From: Prorocentrum cordatum
Lineage: Eukaryota; Sar; Dinophyceae; Prorocentrales; Prorocentraceae
Reading direction: 5' to 3'
Assembly (NCBI GenBank): GCA_963575745.1
Contig: CAUYUJ010015501.1
Location: 264,833 to 328,832 of the forward strand
Length of the DNA: 64,000 nt
Shown here: positions 1-9,198 of the stretch, piece by piece
Layout of the letters: every line of letters begins with the position of its first letter
Numbering within the stretch: position 1 is the stretch's first letter
Notes under the pieces: generated by a model
Databases searched by the model: none
Seen by the model: only the letters and a program-made list of their open reading frames with translations
Told to the model about the DNA's origin: nothing
Translations under genes and position numbers: made by a program

Positions 1-200
1 GAGTTGTGGTGGTGGTTGTGGTGGTGGTGGTGGTTGTGGTGGTGGTGGTTGTGTGGTGCTGTTGGTGGCGGTGGTGGTGGTGGGTTGAGGCGGTGGTGGT
101 GGTGGTAGTGGTGGGGGTGGTGGTAGTGGCGGTAATCGTCGCTGCGTCCCCGCCGTCGCTGGCGCCAGCGCCGGCGCTGCTGGCCGCCGCCAGCGCCGAC
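1..200. repeat. GGT/GTT triplet microsatellite
   Basis: Near-continuous TGG/TGT triplets up to about position 130, then GC-rich sequence with GCCGCC and GCGCCAGCGCC words. The open frames across it (poly-Val) are products of the repeat. Confidence 0.9.
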
Positions 201-1355
201 GCCGGCGCGAGGGGGGGGGGTTGAACACCCCCCCTCTGAGCTGCCTCCGGTCATCGTCGCTGCGTCCCCGCCGTGGGCGCTGCTGGCGGCCGCCACCGCC
301 GGCGCCGGCGCCGAGGGGAGGGGGAGGGGTTTTTGAACCTTTCCCCCCCCTTGGCAGAGGGGAGCGGGGGTTCGGGAGGGGGGGGGTTGGGGAGGAGGGG
401 AGTCCCCTTGGTTTTGATTGGCGGCGCCGAGTGTTGGGGGGGGGCCCACCCCCTGGTTTGAAACGCGCCGCCGAATGTTCCCAGGGCAAGCGCCCGTGAA
501 ACGCGTTCTCTCCGCGATCAGAACATGTAAGGCGGGTTGTAATTAAGTTGGTGAGTATGATTCTTTGTTCCTCTGTCATCGGCCATGCTATATATGCGCG
601 AGTGTGCTCGTGGTGGCTAAACTTCGCGTACTCGCAGCATTAGTTAGCAGCGTAACAACATGTGTTGGTTGGCTACACAAGACGAGCAATGATGCTCAGG
701 ACGAGAGCAACTTACTCTACATTACTGGATGTTCACCTTCGTCCTCCTACACCAAGTGTCCTCCCCGACGCCATCCCCCAGTTTCTCCTGCTCCTCCTCC
801 TCGTCCTCATCTCCTAATTCTTCGGCCGCTACCCATCCTGACTGAGTCTCTCTCCTACTATCTTCTTTTCTCCGCCACGACCTCATCCTACTCATCCCGT
901 CATGCTCCCCCTTTTGCATCCCATTCCCAGCTGCATCCTCCTCATCATCCAGTTCCTCCTCCTCCTCCTCTTCCCCCTCCTCCTCAACGTCCTCTCATCT
1001 CTGGGGCCCGTGAACCGTTTTCCGGCTGTGTGCACAACAACGAGTGTTGTTCCGCTTGCATTGGGCACCCCCCGTTTTGGAGGATTTGTCTAGTCCGATC
1101 CTTTCGGATCAACCACAACCAGGTCGTTGCCATCCCTGATGTCCCCGCGTTGGGGGGCCATGGGTTCCAAGGGAAGGTCGAGCGGCTTTTGAGGCCTGCG
1201 GCTCGTGCCCGGGAGTCTCCGCTGCCCTTCGTTGGTGGTTCGCGTCCGCCCATGGGTGTCGCGCAACCTGTATCACGCACCCCTTTCCGTTGGCCGCCCG
1301 TCGTCGCCTCCCTCTGGGTGTGGCGTGGTGTTGCAGTGCTTCAGGGAGCCAGAGC
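201..1355. other. No supported gene; homopolymer and CT-rich sequence
   Basis: G and C homopolymer runs at 200-460, then CT-rich sequence at 740-1010. A 331-codon frame (565-1560) crosses it, but its residues are Ser/Pro/Leu from CT-rich DNA and Val from the GTC run. I see no domain or motif. Confidence 0.5.
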
Positions 1356-1360
1356 GAACG

Positions 1361-1412
1361 GTGTTGTCGTTGTCGTCGTCGTCGTGGTCGTGGTCGTGGT
1401 CGTCGCCGTCGT

Positions 1413-1442
<30 letters not shown>
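1361..1442. repeat. GTC triplet microsatellite
   Basis: Tandem GTC/GTG triplets, flanked by a C homopolymer at 1444-1453 and G homopolymers at about 1510-1580. Confidence 0.9.
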
Positions 1443-1445
<3 letters not shown>

Positions 1446-1455
1446 CCCCCCCCCA

Positions 1456-2934
1456 TCCCATCTGAAAGAAGGGGCGGGGAGCCCGAGGGACCCTGGGACC
1501 ATCCCAGCTGGGGGGGAGGGGGGGGTGGCCCGTGGGCCGGGAGCCCGGGAACATATATGATTCTGTTGGGGGGGGGGGGGGCGAGTGGGTTGAGCAGTGT
1601 TTCAATGAGCTGTTTCCCTCTCCAGGGTGTCCCGCCAGAGCGGCTTGGAGGCCACCTCGCGAGGTGGATGGACCTATTCGGGCCGCGCTGGGCTGAGGGG
1701 ACACTCGAGAAGTACGGTGTGCATGGCAGACAATTGCACGCACTCAGCTACAACAGCAACAGTCCCGCCGGTGTGCTCACGAGCGACCGATTGGTTGGAG
1801 CTTCCCATTACCAGGTACTCTCCAGGCCATATATTGGATACAATCTGACAGTCAGTTGAATGTAGATTGGGTGTGTGGTGTGGCTGCATGTGAGGGCCAA
1901 GGGAGTGTTGGCAACACAAGGGATGCAACGAGCACTGTACCAGATGTGGCGCGGTGGGACCGTGAGGAATGCCAGGAGGAGAGCGGGTGGAACACATTCC
2001 GAGGAAATTGAATACAAGAGCCGATGCATTAGCCACATCAGGGCTGCGACGGAAGAGGAGGGAGGGAGGGTTTACTATGATGAGTACGACATTGCAACGG
2101 GTATTATGTGTCCCTTTACATGTATGGGTGCAGACAGACCGTGAGCGCAGGCAGGGATCAACGGGAGAAGGAATGGACGTACGTGTGCGATGCAGGGGGT
2201 CTGGGACGACGTTGGAGTGGAGGGACCTGTATCACGAGTCTATGCACTTGGGGGAAAGAGGCACTGTGTTGAAGGCGGAGCATTGGCGATGCAGAAGGCG
2301 GTGGCGTTTATCCAGGGGCAGTGGGAATGTTTGCATGAACACAGCCTTGCCCGGTTCCCGCAAACGTCCGACCATCCACAACCAGTGGACAAACGGCCCT
2401 TTGCCAGGTAGTCCCAAATCCACGTGCAAGGGGGTTCATGTAAATGTCACGGCAACGGTGCGGATCGTGTAGAGGTATCAGCAATGTGTTGCGAAGTGAT
2501 TATGATGATTGCGTTTGTGACGGTGTGCAAGACATGGGGATAGGGAGCAGGGGACCCCACCACCAGCGATGTGACGGTACAGTGCGGTATGTTACGCGAG
2601 GATCACGTTCCGTGTTTTGCCTGAGCGCGGGGGGGAGGATTTGCGAGAGCGTTGAGCGATCATTTAGGCAGCGCGTGGTGTTGGCGGGATGGTGTCACCT
2701 AGTTGGTTGCCAGCTTAAAGTTAATCAAAAAATGCCAGGGTAGCTTCTTTTTGCATTTTCGGCAAGGTTATTGTTTTCCTCTTGTGCTCGACGCCCAGGG
2801 AGGTGACGTGAGCTTGAGGTTTGTACCCTGTTTGAGGGGATGTGGCTTTACTGCAATGATATGGCGTCATTCCGCCCGCGGTGAAGGGTCAGGACCCAAG
2901 GCACAGACACATCATGGGGATCAGCGTTCCCCTT
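1456..2934. other. No supported gene
   Basis: Moderately complex sequence with several short overlapping frames on both strands, none resembling a known family. No repeat structure was recognised. Confidence 0.4.
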
Positions 2935-3730
2935 CGTCATCCTTCTCCTTCTGCCGCTATTCCCTCCCTCTCCTATTTTTCTGTATCACCCTGCTTCTTA
3001 TCCTGTTGCTCCCATCATTGTCCTCCCCCATCCCTTCCTCATCCAACCCTGTGCTGCACTCTCTCCGAATTATTGGCCGATCCGCATCCTCCTCTGCATC
3101 CTCACTCTCCTCATCATCATCCCCGCCCTCCCGCTCGTCCTGTTCCTCCTCGTGCTCCTCCTGCTCCTCCTCGTCCTGCTCCTCATCCTCCTCCCTCTCT
3201 TCCTGCTCTTCCTCCTTCGCGAGCCAGGAGACTGCATGTCGACGACGGCATCGCCGGAGATGTCAGAAGATTTGAGATGTCTTCGTCAGAAGCCTCCCGT
3301 TGCCATCGCGGCCCAAGGAGCCAGCAGGCTCAGCATGCCGCGTCCCCCCAATTGAGACCCACGGCGGTTTTGCCGCGCCTACGCTCCATTTATGTTCGGA
3401 CTTCATGCCGGTGCAGCTCGCACACATCTGATCATCATGGCCACTGCGGTCATCCGCCTCCTCCTATTCCTCCGCTTCCTGCTCCGCCGTCTCCTCCAAC
3501 TCTCCTCCTCCTCCCCCTCCTCCTCCCCCATGTCCTTCTCCTCATCACCCTCCTCTTCCCTCTTCCTCCTTCTCCTTCCCCTCCCCTTCCTCCTCCTCCT
3601 CCTCCTCATCCTCCTCCTCCTCCTCCTCCTCCTCCTCCTCCTCCCCCTCCTCCTCCTCGTCCTCGCACACCTCATGATCCTCCTCGCCCTCGTCTCCGCC
3701 ACCCTTCTCCTCCTCCATACCCCTCGCTCC
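2935..3730. repeat. CT-rich (TCC)n tract
   Basis: Two long blocks rich in TCC/CTC triplets (about 2935-3230 and 3450-3720), separated by about 200 bp of ordinary sequence. Long open frames in all three frames here code Ser, Leu or Pro runs and are not gene evidence. Confidence 0.85.
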
Positions 3731-3863
3731 GTCCATGGCTCCTATACCTCAATCCTCGCCGTCCACGCACCACACGTGCCGGCATGGCAGGCGCAGCGTT
3801 TCTCGCTCCAGGCTTGTTCATTGCTTGTGATTCAGAAGCCTGAGAGTCCAACCAGAGTAAAAG

Positions 3864-4005
3864 GTCTACCCTTCCCTCGTTTTCTCTTTTGGGGCCTCCT
3901 GGGAGGCCCTCGTCGCCACCGCTGGATTCGCCTCGGAATTCTGGTCAGAACGCACCCAGGGAGGTCCAGGGAGTGGCAGTATCGGCACCTCTGGGTTCTC
4001 CCAAG
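3864..4005 (+). mobile_element. Introner-like TIR element, copy 1
   Basis: It shares its core (GGCCCTCGTCGCCACCGCTGG and TTCTGGTCAGAACGCACCC) with the copy at 19857-20014 and more weakly with 7679-7852 and 15179-15338. The left end reads AAAAG/GTCTACC and the right end TTCTCCCAAG, so GT and AG lie where an intron would have them. The right arm AGTGGCAGTATCGGCACCT matches the right arm of the 19.9 kb copy; the left arm has decayed. Family membership is seen directly; the intron role is inference. Confidence 0.55.
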
Positions 4006-4029
4006 GAAGGAGCGCGGGTGGTTTTCACA

Positions 4030-4260
4030 ATGTGACTATCACCTCGGCGCCGCGCACATTCGTTGCAGAGGCGCTCAAATGCTACAAGGGCGGAGGGCGA
4101 ATGGGCGAACAGGTTTCACAGGGTGGCGCTCGCCGTAGCTCCGCACACGTTCGTCTGAGAAGCTTCTTGCGCATGCACGGACAGAGAGCGGTCGTTTTCA
4201 AGATGTTGTTCTTGCCGTAGTTGCGCGCACATCCGCCCTGAGAGATCATGCAGCCCCCTA
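4030..4260. repeat. Degenerate ~90 bp tandem repeat
   Basis: Three related stretches near 4044, 4137 and 4221 each contain a CGCACA core followed by a TTCGT or TCCGC word and GAGA. The last two are preceded by GCCGTAG. The spacing is about 84-93 bp. Confidence 0.4.
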
Positions 4261-4298
4261 TGTAGGACGACCCCTTTACAAAATGAGGCCCCCGCTTC

Positions 4299-4322
4299 AC
4301 CGTAGCGACGTTTTGGCCCATG
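4299..4322 (+). other. Possible relict dinoflagellate spliced leader
   Basis: The sequence reads A-CCGTAGC-GACG-TTTTGGC-CCATG. The dinoflagellate spliced leader has CCGTAGC, two bases, TTTTGGC, then TCAAG. Both 7-mers are exact and in order, but the gap is 4 bases instead of 2 and the end is altered. It lies 35 bp upstream of the kinase ATG, where a retroposed trans-spliced mRNA would carry a leader remnant. Caution: two GCCGTAG words occur in the degenerate repeat just upstream, so the first half may belong to that repeat. Confidence 0.35.
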
Positions 4323-4356
4323 CCACTCGGGTCAAGCCAACGCGACGCAGGGCACG

Positions 4357-5655
4357 ATGGGACCGACCCCGTTCGGTGGGCCCCGCCTCCGGCGGAGGAC
4401 CAGCCTCACACGGCGAAGGGCGACCTCCATGTTTAGATCGTCCTATTGGGGTCGGTTCAGGGCGAAGTTCAGGTCGGAGACCCACGTGGCGACGGGCGCA
4501 CAGTCCAAGTACCATGACGAGGACGATGCTTCCACCACGGCTAGCTTCAGCAGGTCAAGCATCCGAACACTCAGCGAGTTCGACGACGTGCTGTGCCGAG
4601 CCAGCAGTCGCTCTTTCCCCGGCGAGGACGTGCCCGGCGTGCCAGAGTTGCCACGCAGCCCCCGCCACTCAGGGAGTCCTGACAAGAGCACGCGCCAGTC
4701 TTCGCCGAGGGCGGGAAGCCAGGGTTGGACGATGAAAGATTTCGAGATCGTCAGAAAACTCGGAGATGGAAGCATGGGTTCGGTTTGTATGGTCAAGCTT
4801 GCCAGTGGCAGATGCACCACTCCGTATGCGCTCAAAATAATCGACAAAGGGCGCGTCGTGAGGGAGAATCAGGTTGCACGCGCGATGCAAGAGACACAGC
4901 TCCTTGGGCGTGCTAGCCATCCGTTCGTCGTTAAATTGATGGGCGTGTTCCAGGACGATGCGCGCCTCTTCATACTCACGGAGTGTCTTGGCGGCGGCGA
5001 GCTCTTCTATGCCATCCGAAGCGAGCAGTTTGACGATGCGTGTGCGCATTTCTTCGCTGCTGAGATCACGCTTGCGCTCTGTCAAATTCACAGTTTGGGC
5101 ATCGTCCACCGTGATCTGAAGCCAGAAAACGTGATGATCGACTCGTTGGGCCACGCGAAGTTGATCGATTTCGGGCTCGCTAAAGTAGTCGAAGGAAGCA
5201 CGTACACAGTATGCGGAACTGCGGAGTACAGGGCGCCAGAAGTATTGTCCCGAATTGGGCATGGCAGGTGCGTAGACTGGTGGGCGCTTGGTATCCTGAT
5301 CTTCGAAATGCTCGCGTTCGAGACTCCTTTCGGGGGGCGCACCGCGAAGGAGACTCGCGAGAAGGTGCTCAACCATGACCCGCGGTGCCCCCCCTACTTC
5401 AGCAGCGTGACCAAGAGCATCGTCTACCTGCTCCTGATCAAAGACCAGACGCTGCGACTGGGCAGCGGCGCCGACGGCAGCCAGCGGGTCCAGAGCCACC
5501 CGTGGTTCTCCACCGTGGAATGGGGCGACCTCCTCCAGTCGGGTGTTGCCAGAGGTGTCCCTGGCCCAAGGTGTCCCCAGGATCTCCAGGGAGCCCCAGG
5601 TGGCGTCGACAGCACCCCTCGCGAGGCCCCGAGGGCCCCAGGGGCTCAAACATGA
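4357..5655 (+). CDS. AGC-type serine/threonine protein kinase
   Basis: A 432-residue frame with an intact kinase domain at about residues 129-385. The glycine loop LGDGSMGSV starts at residue 135. The ATP lysine is K160 (YALKIIDK). The catalytic loop is HRDLKPEN with D253, the DFG motif is D271-F272-G273, the activation loop is TYTVCGTAEYRAPE ending at E295, and the AGC-type end is LRLGSGADG then HPWF. It should transfer phosphate from ATP to Ser/Thr of proteins and is closest in style to PKA, PKG or S6K-like kinases; no cyclic-nucleotide or lipid-binding domain is present. Residues 1-125 are Ser/Arg-rich and look disordered. ATG 4357 is the first in frame; M25 (4429) is an alternative. After LLQSG (to 5544) the last ~35 residues are Pro/Gly-rich and unlike an AGC C-tail, so the annotated end may be read-through into an intron or repeat. 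There is no intron in the kinase domain. The substrate is unknown. Confidence 0.9.
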   Translation: MGPTPFGGPRLRRRTSLTRRRATSMFRSSYWGRFRAKFRSETHVATGAQSKYHDEDDASTTASFSRSSIRTLSEFDDVLCRASSRSFPGEDVPGVPELPRSPRHSGSPDKSTRQSSPRAGSQGWTMKDFEIVRKLGDGSMGSVCMVKLASGRCTTPYALKIIDKGRVVRENQVARAMQETQLLGRASHPFVVKLMGVFQDDARLFILTECLGGGELFYAIRSEQFDDACAHFFAAEITLALCQIHSLGIVHRDLKPENVMIDSLGHAKLIDFGLAKVVEGSTYTVCGTAEYRAPEVLSRIGHGRCVDWWALGILIFEMLAFETPFGGRTAKETREKVLNHDPRCPPYFSSVTKSIVYLLLIKDQTLRLGSGADGSQRVQSHPWFSTVEWGDLLQSGVARGVPGPRCPQDLQGAPGGVDSTPREAPRAPGAQT

Positions 5656-5820
5656 TTTGAAAAGCTGGAGGCACCTGAGCGACGGCAGAAAATGGTGTCG
5701 TTCGCCGACATTGGCGCGCAAGTGGCCCGCGTAAGGTCGCGCGGAGGCGCCCTCGTTCCCAAGGTGGCATGCCGCGCTGGCGGCCCGCGTAAGCCGCAGC
5801 GTAAGGTCGCGTTGTTTCAG
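5543..5820 (+). other. Possible 3' intron of the kinase gene
   Basis: The kinase frame loses family character at LLQSG, where a GT lies at 5543. A pyrimidine-rich GTTGTTTCAG ends at 5820. Splicing 5543-5820 would add about 17 codons and then stop (TGA at 5872). The joined tail is Lys/His-rich and does not clearly match an AGC hydrophobic motif, so this is only an alternative end. The interval also holds a direct repeat GGCCCGCGTAAG (near 5724 and 5780). Confidence 0.25.
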
Positions 5821-6447
5821 GAGAGAAGCACAAGCACGAACACAAACAAACGCTGATTCCGATCGAAATATGAGAAAATCCGTGAGAAATAGGGAGAAGA
5901 GGAAGCTCCAGGAGATGTGGAAAAAGATTGGAACTCCTGGCATCTGCGATGGTTCATGTGTGTCCCTTGGGGCCTGGGGCCCCTGCTATGTCGTCTCGCG
6001 TTCGCAAGGGCCCTTTCCTTCACCAAGCGCGTTCCACTACTCGCGAGGTGCTTACTCGAAAAAGGTCGAAAAACACGCGCGTGCATCGGTGTAATGCATG
6101 TCACAGATCCCCCCAATGGCGGATCCAGGCCCTCTGCGAGAAGTTCCTTTCCGAGTAGTGGAACGCGCTCGTCTGCTCCGCCCGCCGCCCACCTCGGGCC
6201 AGGGACGCCGTCCGCAGCGCCCGATCCAGCAGCGCGGCGCCTCCCCCTTCCTGCCCGGCGTGCGCGGCGGCGGGACCCCCGCGCGCGGCAGCACCCCCGA
6301 GCCGGGGGCCGCGCACCGCGCCGCGGGCGCCCCCCCGCGGGAGCCCGACGCCCTCGCCGCGGGCGGCCTCCCCCGGGCGCAGCAGCGGCTCTCGGGGGAC
6401 GCCTGACGGGCTGCGTCGGGGCCCAGGAGACTCCAGGCATCCCAGGT
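5821..6447. other. No supported gene; contains an 18-bp inverted pair
   Basis: AGCGCGTTCCACTACTCG at 6026-6043 is repeated as its exact reverse complement at 6152-6169, enclosing 108 bp. This could be the ends of another short TIR element (144 bp) or a hairpin. The very GC-rich stretch at 6180-6400 gives open frames in several phases with no recognisable domain. Confidence 0.5.
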
Positions 6448-6643
6448 GGGGTCGGGGGGTCGCGCCGCGTCGCCGATGCATCGCCGATGCAGCCCGATGT
6501 GGGGCCCGATGTGCTTCACGTCGACGTCGCCGATGCCTCGCCGACGTCGACGACGCGTCGCTGGTGCATCGCCGATGCATCGCCGATGCATCGCCGATGC
6601 ACCGCCGATGTAGTGGCGATTCGGCGCGGTCCTCCGACCCCAT
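6448..6643. mobile_element. GATGC-rich TIR element, copy 1
   Basis: The left end is GGGGTCGGGGGGTCGCGCCGC and the right end is GCGCGGTCCTCCGACCCCAT, which are roughly inverted. The interior carries repeated 12-mers of the GATGCATCGCC type. Similar elements are at 7081-7270, 12353-12480, 15339-15430 (partial) and 49398-49556. Poly-(MHRRCIGDA) peptides read from it are repeat products. Confidence 0.7.
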
Positions 6644-6676
6644 CTACTCCGACCCCATCTAGGAGGCCTCTAGAGA

Positions 6677-6840
6677 CGGGGGTCCATGCAAACGGGGGTC
6701 AGCCAGAGCGCCGGGTCTTGCAGGATGCTGCAGAGCTGTAGGGCTGCATTGGACCGGGTTGAGGTGCAGGATCCTGCAGGATCTGCATGATCTCGCAGGA
6801 TTCTGCAGAGCTTGACTGACCCGGGTTTGCATTGACCCGG
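6677..6840. mobile_element. CGGGGGTC TIR element, copy 1
   Basis: Left arm CGGGGGTCCATGCAAACGGG, with the right arm ending CCCGGGTTTGCATTGACCCGG as its inverted counterpart. The interior is rich in TGCAGGATC words, which are themselves palindromic around GGATCC/TGCA. A second copy is at 13639-13800. Confidence 0.7.
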
Positions 6841-6860
6841 GCCAGTAGAAGCCCGATTAC

Positions 6861-7066
6861 GGCAGGTTCGCGTCGTGTCGAGCAGCGGCGACCCCGCCGC
6901 CAGCGCTCAAGGTGGAACGCCGGCGGCGGCCCGGAATCTGCCGATGTTGAACCGATGGCGCCGCCGGCGGCGGCGGGGACGTTTCGGAAAAGTCCGATCG
7001 TCCCAGGTTGAGCCATCACCGCGGTGTCAGGAACCAGCGCCAGGGTCGCCACGACACGAACCTGCT
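6861..7066. mobile_element. CAGGTTCG TIR element, copy 1
   Basis: Left end CAGGTTCGCGTCGTGTCGAG; right end CGCCACGACACGAACCTG, inverted. A second, more diverged copy is at 7274-7433, sharing GCGGCGACCCCGC and GGTGTCAGGAACCAGCG. It sits between copies of two other TIR families. Confidence 0.55.
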
Positions 7067-7080
7067 GTAGGCCTCCCCGA

Positions 7081-7270
7081 TGGGGTCAGAGCAGATGTGG
7101 TCGGGGGATCGCACCACATCGCCGATTCATCGGCGACGCGGCTCGATGTGGAGCCCAATCTTCTCCACGCGGACGTCGCCGCTGCATCGCCGACGTCGCC
7201 GATGCATCGCTAATGTTTCGACGATGCATCGCCGATGCATTGGCGATGCGGCGCGATCCTCCGTCCTATC
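7081..7270. mobile_element. GATGC-rich TIR element, copy 2
   Basis: It starts TGGGGTCAGAGCAGATG and GTCGGGGGATCGCACC, and ends GGCGCGATCCTCCGTCC. It contains the CGATGTGGAGCCCAATCTTC segment also found in the partial copy at 15339-15430, with three GATGCATCG words. Confidence 0.65.
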
Positions 7271-7273
7271 TAC

Positions 7274-7433
7274 GGTAGGTTCGCGACGTGTCGACCGGCG
7301 GCGACCCCGCGGCCGACATTCAACATTGAACGCCGCCAGTGACCCAGAATCGACGGCCGATCGTTTAAGGTTGAAAGATCCCCGTGGTGTCAGGAACCAG
7401 CGTCGAAGTCGGCACCGAAGTCTAACCTGCCGT
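7274..7433. mobile_element. CAGGTTCG TIR element, copy 2
   Basis: Left end TAGGTTCGCGACGTGTCGAC; right end GAAGTCTAACCTGCC, a weaker inverted match. The interior matches 6861-7066 in several blocks. Confidence 0.45.
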
Positions 7434-7678
7434 ACTTCGGCCCCATCTGGGAGGCCTCTATCTTACGCTCGCGCGCGCGGCGCGCCAGCACCAGGACATG
7501 GGGAAGCCTGGCGCGGCTGCCTGGTCATGCACGGCGTGAGGTTTTGGCCCGGGGACCTTCGAAGAAGGGGCTCGGGATGAGAGACCAGTCCTGGAGAAAG
7601 GATCGGGACTTCTGGGAGCTTTGTGTCGGAAAGTCGGGACGTCGCACACTTGGGATAGGGGAGGAGGTGGGTGGATGG

Positions 7679-7852
7679 TCAGAGGAGGGCCAATCAAGGC
7701 AACGGTAGTCGGCCTTCGCGGGGGCGCCCTCGTCGCCATGGTTGGACGCAGCTCGGAAGCTAGCTGGGTGCCGTGGCTGGCGCGCTTGGACCCCGGGAAG
7801 GCTCTGGGGTGATCGATTCGGGCTGCCGCTGTCTCAACTCGCCCTGCTCTGA
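7679..7852. mobile_element. Introner-like TIR element, copy 2
   Basis: The left arm (from 7679, TCAGAGGAGGGCCAATCAAG) and the reverse complement of the right arm (7823-7852) agree at about 22 of 30 positions by eye. The core GGCGCCCTCGTCGCCATGGTTGGACGCAGC matches copy 3 at 15179-15338. The left end lacks a clean GT donor here, so this copy is probably not spliced, or has decayed. Confidence 0.55.
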
Positions 7853-8079
7853 GGTGGGGCTGTGGGCGACGGAGGTCAGAGGCAGCGCTTCTGACGCGCG
7901 CGTTTGGCGCGCCCGCACCGGGAAGGGGGATGCCTGGCACGGCTTGGGGGAGGGAGTGGGCGGGTGGGGCCGAGCACACGGGGACAGCAGCTGCGCAGAA
8001 GTCCAGGCCAGAGCGCCCACCAAGAAGCAGAGCTCCAGCCGTCAAGCATCATGGCCAGAGAGATCTTAGGACGGGCCCA

Positions 8080-8487
8080 GAGATCCGACGCTCCAAAAAG
8101 ATTGGAGCGGACGGTTTGGGACTGTTTTCGACCTCCGGGAGCCCCTGCCAGGGCTCGTTTCGATTCCTCCGATTCGATTCGATTCGACTTCGATGGATTC
8201 CGATTCCGACTCGATTCGACTTGGGCTTCCGATTTGGATTTCGATTTCAAACTGGAGGCATGCTAGCCTGCCGATGTCCGCCGATTCGACTTTTCCCGAT
8301 TCGGCTGCCGATTTCCGCCGATCCGATTCGTGTCGATTGCCGATCCGATTCATCGGTTGGATTCTGGGCTCTCCTGCCCTGCCAGGCCTCTGGACCGTCG
8401 GGAAAACGACTCAGGACGAAAAACCGGCCCGGGGGGAAGTGGTCCAGACCTCCAGGGCCCACGCATCGAAAGGTCGGAGCAGCCGGA
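8080..8487. mobile_element. GATCCGACGCTCC TIR element, split by a younger insertion
   Basis: Bases 8080-8152 and 8377-8487 together match 14009-14186 almost end to end: GATCCGACGCTCCAA..TTGGAG, GACCTCCGGG.GCCCCTGCC, GACTC.GGACGA.AAACCGGCCC, GTGGTCCAGACC and GGAGCAGCC.GATGT. The copy at 14 kb has no interruption. The ends are weakly inverted (ATCCGACGCTCC against the complement of GGAGCAGCCGGAT). Confidence 0.75.
8153..8376. mobile_element. 224-bp insertion with a 10-bp target duplication
   Basis: The insert lies inside the preceding element and is flanked by perfect direct repeats CCCTGCCAGG at 8143-8152 and 8377-8386. The uninterrupted copy at 14 kb has only one version of this site. The insert is made of CGATT/GATTCC words. 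No clear terminal inverted repeat or poly-A tail was found, so its class is unknown. CGGATC/GGATTC-rich sequence at 16320-16500 may be related. Confidence 0.75.
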
Positions 8488-9020
8488 TGTCCGGGATTGG
8501 GACGGGCGTCTTCGTAGCAGCATTGCTCTTTCGTGGTCTGCGTCGCTTGCGGCATACCGCCGGCGAAAGAGAGCAGTGGGCCGAGGGTGGCGGATGCCAG
8601 GGGTAACGCCAGGGGCGGGGGACAGGCTCGGGGGAGAGGCGCAACGAGCCCCCAGTCGCCCATGGATCACCGACGGGGTGGTGCAGTTCATGAGTACAGC
8701 CGATCTGCGAGGCCTCTTGCAGGAGGGGAAAAAGCACGCAGGCACAATTCATCGTCGACTCCCAGGAAAACATGGGAAAAGATATGGGAAGTGGGGTGAA
8801 GACAAAAACCCCGAAGGTATGGGAAAATACTGGGAATCCTGTGATTTGTGTGTATTTTTTTGTGTGTCCCTGGGCCCCTCTACTCTTCCAGTTGCAGGTC
8901 TGCTTGTGGCGATGTGTGGTGGCGTGTTGGCGGCACTCCCGCGCCCGCCCGGCGCGCAGGGCAGTGGTGCCGCACCACCGCAGCAGCGGACATCGGGCAC
9001 ATGTGGGCAGCACCTTCGTC
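8488..9020. other. No supported gene
   Basis: A 240-codon plus frame (8330-9052) crosses this region, but part of it is repeat sequence and no domain is visible. 8768-8830 has repeated ATGGGAAAA words. TGTGTCCCTGGGCCCC near 8866 resembles 5960-5980. Confidence 0.4.
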
Positions 9021-9024
9021 CATT

Positions 9025-9198
9025 GGGGGGTGGACAGAACCCCCAACAGTGACACGTCGATTAGTGAATTGTCCGTTTTCGGTTTTCGAGAGGGCGCCGT
9101 GGCCGTTATTTTCCAGGCTTGCGCCCGCCAGGTTTGGGCCTCGGGTCGTTTTCACTAAACCACGTTTTGCTAAAGGGGGGTCTGTCCATCCCCGATCC
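9025..9198. mobile_element. GGGGTGGACAGA TIR element
   Basis: The arms are about 50 bp. The left has GGGGTGGACAGAACCCCC, then ACGTCGATTAGTGAA. The right, read on the other strand, has GGGGATGGACAGACCCCCC, then ACGTGGTTTAGTGAA. The centre is about 70 bp without coding potential. No second copy was seen in this window. Confidence 0.65.

Noticed and set aside
565-1560. 331-codon plus-strand frame
   Set aside because: Residues come from CT-rich DNA and a GTC run; overlapping frames are equally open. No motif.
2881-4138. Long Pro/Ser/Leu frames
   Set aside because: All three phases of the (TCC)n tract are open; a repeat artefact.
4669-5943. 424-codon minus-strand frame opposite the kinase
   Set aside because: It is the shadow of the kinase frame. 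The plus strand carries every kinase motif.
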